The notes under the pieces are model-generated. The model had not been told where the DNA came from. It made no database searches and saw only the letters and a list, made by a program, of their open reading frames with translations. This document shows positions 12,232 to 18,462 of a stretch of 20,530 bases of DNA, in pieces (the stretch's first letter is position 1; each line of letters begins with the position of its first letter). Position numbers and translations under genes: made by a program. Source of the DNA: CAYUUW01 sp964448005 (GTDB lineage: Bacteria; Patescibacteriota; Gracilibacteria; UM-FILTER-43-11); the NCBI GenBank assembly GCA_964448005.1, contig CAYUUW010000022.1:1-20530 (forward strand). The letters are read 5' to 3'.

Positions 12232-14268
12232 ATGATGGAAGCCAGGCCTAAAAAGCGCAGGGGAATCGGCATCAGGCCTTTGAAAGGGCGTGCTTTCGAC
12301 ATGCGGCCCGCCTCCAATTTCGACCCTCGCCCTCGCTTTTCCGGCCGGTCTTCCTTTTGGGCAGGGTTTGTCTTCCTGCTGCTGCTTTTGATTCCGCTCG
12401 GATCCTTCTTCCTTTTCCGCCAAGGATCCATGGTGCTGGGCGCCAATCGAAGTTCGGCTCTGGAGGGCGCAGCCCAGCTGCAGCAAGGAGCCCAGGCCCT
12501 TCAGGAGGGGAGAATGGAGGAGGCGAAGGCCGCCTTCGCTTCCGCCGAGGCGCGCTTCCTCTCTCTGTCGGGCGATCTGCGTTTTCTGGCCGAGCGCCTG
12601 CAGGATCTTCCTGCAGGCGGGGGGCTCTTTGGTTCCGTCGGCCTGCTTTCGGAGGCCAGCGTGGAGATCAGCCGCCTGGGCGTGGAGCTTTCCGCCTGGG
12701 CGCAGCGCTACTTGACTCAGCCCCCCTCATTGGCCTCTTTCTTTTCCGAAGGAGGAGCTGCGGAAATCGCCACCCTGAACCAAGCCTTGGCCGACTTTTC
12801 CCCTTTGGTCCAGCGGCTGGCTACGCTGGAGTCCGATTTGGCCAGCCTCGATCCTGAAATCCTTCCTGCCGGCTTGCGCCCTCTGCTCCAGAGCGGCTTG
12901 GATGAGCTTGCCCAGGCGTCGGATTTGGCCCAAAAAGGCGAATCCCTCCTGAAAGGAGCCCTGGTCCTGCTGGGCGACAGGGTTCCGCACCGTACCCTGG
13001 TCCTTTTCCAGAATTCGGCCGAACGCCGGGCGACCGGAGGCTTTATTGGCAGCTACGCCATTGTGGATGTGGAGGAGGGGCGCATCGCCAAGATCGAGGC
13101 CAAGGATGTGTACGAGTCCGACGGGCAGCTGACCGAGCTTTTGCCTGCCCCGCCCGGAATCGATCGGCTCAGCGAGCATTGGTCCATGCGGGACGCCAAC
13201 ACCAGTCCGGATTTCCCGACTTCCGCCCGCCAAGTGGCCTGGTTCCTGGAGCGCAGCCGAGGCCCATCGGTAGACAGCGTGGTGGCCATCACGCCGGCCT
13301 TGGCCGAAGCGATCCTTGGCCTGGTGGGGCCGGTGAATCTGGAGAATCCCTCTTTGACCCTGGATGCGGAGCGCTTCACGTCCCTGATCTCCTATTACGT
13401 GGAGGCCAAGCTTCAGGATGGGCCCACTCCCAAGCAGATGCTGTTCGATCTGATTCCGATCCTCCAGAAGAAGCTGGAGGCCTTGCCGGATGCCCAGCCG
13501 CTGGTGGACCTGGCCTTGCCTCTTGTTCAAAGCGGCGACATCCAGGCCTATTCCTTCGATCCAGATGCGCAGGCCCTGTGGCAAAAGCTGGGGGCGGATG
13601 GAGTCATGCCTACGCCGAAGCCAAAAGGCGATTTCCTTGCCCTGATCAGCACGTCCATTGGCGCCAACAAGAGCGATGCTTACATTCGCACGGAAATCGA
13701 GCATCGGACCCGCGTTTCCGCCGCAGGAGAACTGACGGATCGGGTGAAGGTTGAGAAGCGCCACCAGTGGGGCGCCAAGGAATCAGATTATTGGCGCCGC
13801 TGGATGCAGTCCTACGGCTCCGGGCAGCTCACGAAGGACAAGCTTCGCTTCATTTTGGGAGAGGGGGGCAATCTGGATTACGTGCGCCTGTATGTGCCCA
13901 GGGGCTCACGCCTGAGCGCGGCCGAGGGGGTGGCGATGGAGGAGGTCTCCGTTTCGGAGGAGCTGGGCTACACCGTCTTCGGTTTTGTCTTTGGCCCGGT
14001 TTCGCCTGGCGAAGCCAAGTCTTTTTCGCTGGAATACAGTTTGCCCTTCTCGCTTCCGGAAGGGGGAAATTACCCGTTCTTGGCCCATCCGCAGGCTGCC
14101 GCAAAGCAGGTTTTTCTGAAGAAGGGGATGGAGCTGGATCCGGCTTGGCGCTTGGGTACATCGGAGCCTTCCTTGACAGCATCTTCCCCCGCAGGACTCC
14201 AGGCCGAATGGCCTTTGGATCAGGAGCGGAGCCTTGAGGCCGAACTCGAAAAAAAAAGAAGTCCCTGA
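12232..14268 (+). CDS. DUF4012 membrane-anchored protein
   Basis: 678 aa. A basic, proline-rich cytoplasmic N-terminus (about 1-42) is followed by one transmembrane helix (about 43-62, GFVFLLLLLIPLGSFFLF), a helical region with coiled-coil character (about 75-240) and the DUF4012 core from about 250. The hallmarks are LFQNSAERRATGGFIGSYAI (about 258-277), WSMRDANTSPDFPTSARQVAWF (about 317-338) and VVAITPALAEAILGLVGPV (about 350-368). The family is frequent in Patescibacteria and Actinobacteria and is thought to act outside the cell, perhaps in envelope or polysaccharide handling; its biochemical role is not established. The start is one of two adjacent ATG codons. It lies alone between recX (divergent) and a structured spacer. 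Confidence 0.88.
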   Translation: MMEARPKKRRGIGIRPLKGRAFDMRPASNFDPRPRFSGRSSFWAGFVFLLLLLIPLGSFFLFRQGSMVLGANRSSALEGAAQLQQGAQALQEGRMEEAKAAFASAEARFLSLSGDLRFLAERLQDLPAGGGLFGSVGLLSEASVEISRLGVELSAWAQRYLTQPPSLASFFSEGGAAEIATLNQALADFSPLVQRLATLESDLASLDPEILPAGLRPLLQSGLDELAQASDLAQKGESLLKGALVLLGDRVPHRTLVLFQNSAERRATGGFIGSYAIVDVEEGRIAKIEAKDVYESDGQLTELLPAPPGIDRLSEHWSMRDANTSPDFPTSARQVAWFLERSRGPSVDSVVAITPALAEAILGLVGPVNLENPSLTLDAERFTSLISYYVEAKLQDGPTPKQMLFDLIPILQKKLEALPDAQPLVDLALPLVQSGDIQAYSFDPDAQALWQKLGADGVMPTPKPKGDFLALISTSIGANKSDAYIRTEIEHRTRVSAAGELTDRVKVEKRHQWGAKESDYWRRWMQSYGSGQLTKDKLRFILGEGGNLDYVRLYVPRGSRLSAAEGVAMEEVSVSEELGYTVFGFVFGPVSPGEAKSFSLEYSLPFSLPEGGNYPFLAHPQAAAKQVFLKKGMELDPAWRLGTSEPSLTASSPAGLQAEWPLDQERSLEAELEKKRSP

Positions 14269-14467
14269 GTTTTTAGACAATTGACTCTTCTCAGAGAATA
14301 TACTAAATTCCGTTCCGCTCTTTTAAAAAAAAGCCTGTTCGGAAGGACGAACGTGTGGTCGGCACATGGTGTGCGGCCCGCAAAAGTGATTCACTTATGC
14401 GGCCGTCCGGTGCCGCATGAGTGACTCTTTCTGAAAATTCCCCCCTCGGTGAAGCCAGAGAGGATTG
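14269..14467. other. Structured spacer after the DUF4012 gene
   Basis: No gene is supported here. TCACTTATGCGGC (14391-14403) pairs with GCCGCATGAGTGA (14412-14424, one wobble) around an eight-base loop. Smaller hairpins GCACA / TGTGC (about 14363-14375) and GTTCG / CGAAC (about 14338-14353) precede it. TATACT at 14299-14304 could be a -10 but lacks a well-spaced -35. A structured leader for the small ORF that follows, or an unrecognised RNA, are both possible. Confidence 0.4.
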
Positions 14468-14608
14468 ATGATGCCGTTTCCCGAAATCGATCTTGCCAAC
14501 CTTGTCCAGCCCGCCAGCAAAAGCCACCTCCTTGTTGTCTTGAGTTTCCTTGCTGCCGGACTCCTTCTTCACCACTTGTTTCGAGGCTACCTCGAAAAAG
14601 CCGGTTGA
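14468..14608 (+). CDS. Possible 46-aa single-pass membrane protein
   Basis: From the ATG pair at 14468/14471 the frame gives MMPFPEIDLANLVQPASKSH, a hydrophobic helix LLVVLSFLAAGLLL, then HHLFRGYLEKAG and TGA. A GAGAGG stretch lies five bases upstream. The pattern of polar head, one helix and basic tail is sensible for a small membrane protein. It occupies an otherwise unexplained spacer behind a strong hairpin. Longer open frames on the opposite strand look like noise. No homologue is recognised. Confidence 0.4.
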   Translation: MMPFPEIDLANLVQPASKSHLLVVLSFLAAGLLLHHLFRGYLEKAG

Positions 14609-14768
14609 GCCACCTCCACACTCACCGCCCGCCCGCTTCCATCCCTTGGGGGCGAGGCTGGCGGTCCTTCAAGGAGCTTCATTTTTGAACAAAAAATTTG
14701 AACAAGTATAAAATATTTGTTCAATAAAATAGCTTTAGTCCCTTTGGTTATACGCTCATTAGGAAGGC
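14609..14768. other. AT-rich spacer with TTGAACAA repeats
   Basis: TTGAACAA occurs at 14685-14692 and 14698-14705, and its reverse complement TTGTTCAA at 14717-14724, with TATAAAAT between the last two. TTTAGTCCCT follows at about 14734. This could be the 3' end region of the duplicated minus-strand genes or an operator. No ORF is supported. Confidence 0.4.
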
Positions 14769-15392
14769 TTATTTCCTATGCCTCTCCCAAAAAGCGAGCT
14801 GCTCTTCGGCGTAGGGGCGGATGATTCCATTCAGCCAGCGTCCAAGGGGGCCATTTTCCTCCAGCAATTCAAGGTTCTCCCGAATTTTTTCTTGATTAGG
14901 GATTGCGCCCAGCTCCCGATCAATTTCGGCCACTATTTCTCTCAGCGCCGCCTTTTCTCCAGCCTCCACTTCGATGGCTTCTCGCTCGATCATTGTCCTC
15001 TCCGGCCCGCCTCTCAGGGCACGCCTCAGTCTCATGAACCCAAAGCTGTTATTGATTCCCTCTTTAAGATCAATCATGGTTTGATGGAGGATTTGAGGTC
15101 TTCGATTGCTTTGATTGTACTCGGCCCATTTTTGTCTTTCTTCTTCGACTTCTTCTAAGGGGATGGTGAATCGATCCGTTTTCCTATCTGAACCTGAAAT
15201 AATCCGAACAATGGCTGTTCTGGATATCACGCTAACGCTGCTTGCCGTTGCCGAAAAATCTTCATCCCTAAGAGTTTTTAGCGTTGCACTTCGGATTCCT
15301 TCCTCGTCTAAAGCAAAGCTTTCCCCTTCAAAGCTCAGAAGATGCCGGGTCGTTTTTTTGATGTTGTCTAGTTTTTCTCTGCTAAGAGCCAT
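14769..15392 (-). CDS. Unknown protein, paralogue A (downstream copy)
   Basis: 207 aa, soluble, no signal or membrane segment. The N-terminal half (about 1-108) has alternating strands and helices (TAIVRIISGSDRKTDRFTIP) and differs greatly from the neighbouring paralogue. The C-terminal part from NSFGFMRLRRALRGGPERT to the end is helical and highly charged (REAIEVEAGEKAALREIVAE, PLGRWLNGIIRPYAEEQLAF, ending WERHRK) and almost identical to that of the copy at 15416-16099. A 182-base core is identical at every base. I recognise no family. It lies 23 bases behind the other copy and is probably co-transcribed from its promoter. Confidence 0.75.
   Translation of the reverse strand: MALSREKLDNIKKTTRHLLSFEGESFALDEEGIRSATLKTLRDEDFSATASSVSVISRTAIVRIISGSDRKTDRFTIPLEEVEEERQKWAEYNQSNRRPQILHQTMIDLKEGINNSFGFMRLRRALRGGPERTMIEREAIEVEAGEKAALREIVAEIDRELGAIPNQEKIRENLELLEENGPLGRWLNGIIRPYAEEQLAFWERHRK
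14812..14993 (-). repeat. 182-base identical core, copy A
   Basis: This is identical base for base, by eye, to 15459-15640, within the C-terminal part of the paralogue gene. Homology continues on both sides with scattered, mostly synonymous differences, for example at 14811, 14994 and 15012. Confidence 0.88.
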
Positions 15393-15415
15393 AGCTTTGG
15401 ATTCTTAAAGTTGCT

Positions 15416-16099
15416 TTATTTCCTATGCCTCTCCCAAAAGGCGATCTGTTCCTCGGCATAGGGGCGGATGATTCCATTCAGCCAGCGTCCAAGGGGGCCA
15501 TTTTCCTCCAGCAATTCAAGGTTCTCCCGAATTTTTTCTTGATTAGGGATTGCGCCCAGCTCCCGATCAATTTCGGCCACTATTTCTCTCAGCGCCGCCT
15601 TTTCTCCAGCCTCCACTTCGATGGCTTCTCGCTCGATCATCGTCCTCTCCGGCCCGCCCCTCAGGGCACGCCTCAGCCTCATGAATCCAAAACTGTTGTG
15701 AATGCCTCCTTTCAAATCATCTAAGGCTTCCTGCAAAGTTTGTCTTCTCCAGTCAGTCGGTCCTTCGTCCAGATCTTCCTCCTCATCGCCTTCATCTCCT
15801 TCCGTCCAAAGACTCTGTGGCAAAAGGATCTGAAAGTCGAACTTTTCCGTTTCTTTTTCGACCAAAGCTGAAACCACTACGTTCATTGCATATCTTCCAT
15901 GCCGGATAATACTCTCCAATTTAGGGGTTGAATCTTCCCCAAGCTCTTCCCGGACGGCCCGGAGAGCAGCCTCCTCGGGGCTCGAAGTTGCATCTGCCAA
16001 GATGCTCTGGAACACGATGCGCTCCGCCCTCGTGCCAGTCTCCAGAATGTTTCCGGCTCTTGTAGCAATGGCTTCGATGGTTTTATGGCTGATTGCCAT
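15416..16099 (-). CDS. Unknown protein, paralogue B (upstream copy)
   Basis: 227 aa, soluble. The N-terminal half is helical then strand-rich (EEAALRAVREELGED, AMNVVVSALVEKETEKFDF) and is followed by an acidic linker (EGDEGDEEEDLDEG). The C-terminal region from NSFGFMRLRRALRGG to WERHRK is shared with paralogue A; the final stretch has I where A has L. A loose pattern match between the two N-terminal halves (helix, then AI/AM plus a V-rich strand) suggests old paralogues, not unrelated domains. Its start has a perfect -10 hexamer nearby and it appears to be first in a two-gene operon. No known family or function. Confidence 0.75.
   Translation of the reverse strand: MAISHKTIEAIATRAGNILETGTRAERIVFQSILADATSSPEEAALRAVREELGEDSTPKLESIIRHGRYAMNVVVSALVEKETEKFDFQILLPQSLWTEGDEGDEEEDLDEGPTDWRRQTLQEALDDLKGGIHNSFGFMRLRRALRGGPERTMIEREAIEVEAGEKAALREIVAEIDRELGAIPNQEKIRENLELLEENGPLGRWLNGIIRPYAEEQIAFWERHRK
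15459..15640 (-). repeat. 182-base identical core, copy B
   Basis: Partner of 14812-14993 at an offset of 647 bases. It encodes the helical charged domain common to both paralogues. Confidence 0.88.
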
Positions 16100-16110
16100 T
16101 TAAAGGTGTT

Positions 16111-16141
16111 AATGACTTTTAATTATACCAAAAAATGACTT
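16111..16141 (-). promoter_or_regulatory. Promoter of the paralogue operon with flanking direct repeats
   Basis: On the minus strand a perfect TATAAT (16127-16122) lies 22 bases before the ATG; a TGGCTT 17 bases further upstream is a weak -35. The octamer AATGACTT (plus-strand reading) occurs at 16111-16118 and 16134-16141, 23 bases apart, bracketing the -10. This spacing of about two helix turns would suit a dimeric repressor. Confidence 0.5.
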
Positions 16142-16167
16142 GAAAAGCCAGTTTTTTGCCTACCATC

Positions 16168-16848
16168 TTATTTCACAGACCCCTTCCTTTTCTGCCTCTT
16201 TTTCCATTCCTCAAGCAGACCCTTTCGCCCGTACTGGCTGCATATGGGGCAATTAGTGGGATTGTGCCGCAGCGCCGGGCAATGCTCCCGCCCGAAGAAG
16301 ATGATCTGAAGGTGCAGCTTGTTCCAGCGCTCTTGGGGGAAATATTTTTTGATGTCCCTTTCGGTTTGAGCCACGCTTTTGCCATTGCTCAGCCCCCAGC
16401 GCCAGGCCAGGCGGTGGATGTGTGTGTCCACGGGCATGGCGGGAATGTGGAAGGCTTGGGCCATGATCACCGAAGCGGTCTTGTGCCCCACGCCCGGTAG
16501 GCTTTCCAGGTCTCCGAAATTATTCGGCACCTTTCCGCTGAATCTCTCAACCAGAATCCTGCTTAGCGATTGGATGTTCTTGGCCTTGGCCGGGGAGAGG
16601 CCTACGGGGCGGATGATGGCCCGAATTGCCTCCACGGGCACCTGCATCATCTTTTCCGGCGTGTCGGCCAGCCGGAACAGTTCCGGAGTGACCTTGTTCA
16701 CGCTCACATCGGTGGCGCGGGCGCTCAAAAGCACAGCCACCAGAAAGGTGAAGGTGTTGTTCTGCTTGTGCTTGAGGGGGATCGGCGTTTCGGGATAGAT
16801 TTCGTCGAGAATTCGAATGATGGCGAGAGCTCTTTCTTTTTTGTTCAT
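16168..16848 (-). CDS. nth: Endonuclease III (DNA glycosylase/AP lyase)
   Basis: 226 aa. Base-excision repair enzyme that removes oxidised pyrimidines and cleaves the abasic site. Visible hallmarks are LLSARATDVSVNKVTPELF, the helix-hairpin-helix LPGVGHKTASVI with catalytic Lys123, and the catalytic Asp141 in VDTHIHRLAWRWGL. The C-terminal iron-sulphur loop is unusual: C190-x9-C200-x2-C203, and no fourth Cys where the family pattern C-x6-C-x2-C-x5-C would place it (Lys instead). The cluster may be absent or differently bound. The leader is AT-rich without a Shine-Dalgarno. Family assignment is very safe, although a related glycosylase specificity is possible. Confidence 0.93.
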   Translation of the reverse strand: MNKKERALAIIRILDEIYPETPIPLKHKQNNTFTFLVAVLLSARATDVSVNKVTPELFRLADTPEKMMQVPVEAIRAIIRPVGLSPAKAKNIQSLSRILVERFSGKVPNNFGDLESLPGVGHKTASVIMAQAFHIPAMPVDTHIHRLAWRWGLSNGKSVAQTERDIKKYFPQERWNKLHLQIIFFGREHCPALRHNPTNCPICSQYGRKGLLEEWKKRQKRKGSVK

Positions 16849-16854
16849 TGGTTG

Positions 16855-16908
16855 TGAAAAATTGAAAACTTAAAAATCAGCCCTTCTGTTTTAGTTTTCA
16901 ATTTTTCA
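16855..16908. repeat. 16-bp perfect inverted repeat, AT-rich
   Basis: TGAAAAATTGAAAACT (16855-16870) and its exact reverse complement (16893-16908) flank a 22-base middle. It fills the spacer between the SUKH-family gene's stop and the nth start (minus strand). The same words occur in the spacer at 2725-2794. Confidence 0.8.
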
Positions 16909-16913
16909 AACTT

Positions 16914-17495
16914 TCAAGTCTCAGCAAGTTTCCTGAGCCGGATCGTTTCCTCGTTTTCCTTCTTCAGCTCCTCCTCGCACCATTCCAGAAAGCCGAGACC
17001 GGTTGGCATCAGCGCCTTTTCCGCCCCTGGCACGAAGCACCACACCTTTCCCTTTTCCGGCCCTTGCACCACCAGGATCCAAAGAATGTCGCAGCCCCCG
17101 GAGCCTAGGCAAAGGGTTCCCTCCAAGGGCGTCAGATGGACATAGTCATCCTTTTCCTCATCCCATTCCAGCGCCAGGGGCTTCTTGCCCGTGTAGGCGA
17201 AAGGCTTTTTCAGTTCGCCCCGGAAGCATTTGTAGATCCCGTTTTCCGTCCACTCGGCCATGGGCAGCATTTTTTTCTGGAACACTCGGGGCAGGATGGC
17301 CTCGTCGCCAAAGCGCAGCAGGTAAGCCTTGAAATCCCCCGGCAATTCGATTCCATGGGATTCCTCGAAGGCCTGAAGGACGGAGGGGGGCAAGGGCTTT
17401 TTCGTTCGCCTGCCTAGCGAAGGCATGAGCTCGATGGATGCGCTCATGAGCTTTTCGATCCGGCGCATTTTTGCGTCAAGATTCTCCTGTTCCAT
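16914..17495 (-). CDS. SMI1/KNR4 (SUKH) family protein
   Basis: 193 aa. The family pattern is clear: LPPSVLQAFEESHGIELPGDFKAYLLRFGD (about 35-64) followed by PLEGTLCLGSGGCDILWILV and VQGPEKGKVW (about 123-152), with LGFLEWCEEEL near the end. SUKH proteins often serve as immunity proteins against contact-dependent or polymorphic toxins, and some have other binding roles. No toxin gene is visible nearby; the flanking genes are nth and an AroE-like gene, whose stop is 18 bases upstream of this start. It is therefore an orphan immunity-like gene or a housekeeping binding protein. The ATG 17495 lacks a Shine-Dalgarno and has CATCCCATTGATTC before it. Confidence 0.8.
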   Translation of the reverse strand: MEQENLDAKMRRIEKLMSASIELMPSLGRRTKKPLPPSVLQAFEESHGIELPGDFKAYLLRFGDEAILPRVFQKKMLPMAEWTENGIYKCFRGELKKPFAYTGKKPLALEWDEEKDDYVHLTPLEGTLCLGSGGCDILWILVVQGPEKGKVWCFVPGAEKALMPTGLGFLEWCEEELKKENEETIRLRKLAET

Positions 17496-17513
17496 GAATC
17501 AATGGGATGATGT

Positions 17514-18323
17514 CTATTTTTTGCCGCCCATTCCTTTGGAAAGCGCTTTTTCCATCGCCTCCAGCGGGGCGGGCTGGCCGAACCAGATCTCGAACTGGCT
17601 GGCCATTTGATGCAGCAGCAGCCTATCCCCGGCAATCGTTTTCGCCCCCGCCTTCTTGGCCTCCTTCAGCAGCGCCGTCTCCAGCGGAGGAAACACGCTC
17701 TCCATCACCACGGCTTCCTGGCTGATCTGGCTGGCGTGCAGCAGGCTTCCTTTTCCTTCGCTTGCCGGGCCGGCATTGAGAATGATGCGAAAAGGCACCT
17801 GCCCGATCCGCAGATAGTCGATGCTTTCGATTCCTAGCGCTTTGGCCAAGAGCTCCGCCTTTTCCGAATCCGGGTCGAACACCTGCACTGATGCCCCCGA
17901 TTCCCGCAGCGTGTAGGCAAAAGCCCGGGCTTTCGGCCCCGCCCCGATCACTAGGGCGGATTCGCCGGCAAAGGAAAGGACTTCTTCCAGCGCCCCCATG
18001 GCGCCCGTGGCTTGGGCGTTGTAGCCCAGCAGGTTCAGGTCCTCGTTTGCGACCGTATCAGCCGCCCCCGCGGCTTTGGCCAAAGGGTCGTAGTGGTCCA
18101 TCATCTCCATGATCCTGATCTGCAGCTCCTCCTCCACGCAAAATCCTGCGACGCCGTTCAGCTCGGTTTCGTGGCAGAAGTTCTCCAGCCATTGGGGGTC
18201 TCCCTTTTCCAGTCTGAAAAGCCGGAATTCCGCTTGGAGCCCAGTCGATAGGATCGCAGCATCAAAAATGGCCTTGCGCAGCTTCCCTTCGGCGGCTTCG
18301 CCGATCCAACCGTAGAGCTTCAT
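17514..18323 (-). CDS. Shikimate dehydrogenase-like protein lacking catalytic residues
   Basis: 269 aa, the normal length for AroE. The Rossmann motif GAGPKARAFAYTL (about 127-139), the DPLAKAAGAADTV segment (about 79-91; family DPxAxxxGAVNT) and the C-terminal LLLHQMASQFEIWFG (conserved Gln and F-x-x-W) all place it in the family. The active site does not fit. Where AroE has NVTIPFK with the catalytic Lys there is GFCVEEE (about 60-66), and where it has GYNTDG with the catalytic Asp there is GYNAQA (100-105). It probably no longer reduces dehydroshikimate, and may bind a different substrate or regulate. The gene is intact and in a tidy run of minus-strand genes, so it is not a decaying pseudogene. 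Confidence 0.8.
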   Translation of the reverse strand: MKLYGWIGEAAEGKLRKAIFDAAILSTGLQAEFRLFRLEKGDPQWLENFCHETELNGVAGFCVEEELQIRIMEMMDHYDPLAKAAGAADTVANEDLNLLGYNAQATGAMGALEEVLSFAGESALVIGAGPKARAFAYTLRESGASVQVFDPDSEKAELLAKALGIESIDYLRIGQVPFRIILNAGPASEGKGSLLHASQISQEAVVMESVFPPLETALLKEAKKAGAKTIAGDRLLLHQMASQFEIWFGQPAPLEAMEKALSKGMGGKK

Positions 18324-18462
18324 ACGAAATAGTTATGAGTTAAGAATTACGAGTTAACAAGTTAAATTCAAAAAAATCCAAAATTCGTAATTAGTAACTC
18401 GTAATTAGTAACTCGTAATTAGTAACTCGTAATTAGTAACTCTTAACTCGCAATTGATTACT
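18324..18462. repeat. Tandem 14-mer array and inverted words after hisS
   Basis: The unit CGTAATTAGTAACT is repeated four times without error at 18386-18441. A partial unit and a degraded fifth unit (18449-18462) follow and overlap the hisS stop. On the other side, GAGTTAAGAATTACGAGTTA (18337-18356) is roughly the reverse complement of the array end, so the spacer can also fold. No coding capacity. Confidence 0.85.

Noticed and set aside
12727..13764. Minus-strand frame of 345 codons
   Set aside because: Antisense to the DUF4012 core, whose family motifs are unmistakable on the plus strand.
14303..14621. Minus-strand ORFs of 76-90 codons in the spacer after the DUF4012 gene
   Set aside because: Composition is noise-like (charged, no domain), and the 46-aa plus-strand frame with a membrane helix is more protein-like.
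14778..15158. Plus-strand ORFs over the identical core (also 15425-15724)
   Set aside because: Differences between copies are mostly synonymous in the minus-strand frame but not in these frames, and the plus-strand proteins look random.
18386..18441. CRISPR array
   Set aside because: The repeats are directly adjacent 14-mers with no spacers of varied sequence, and there are no cas genes.
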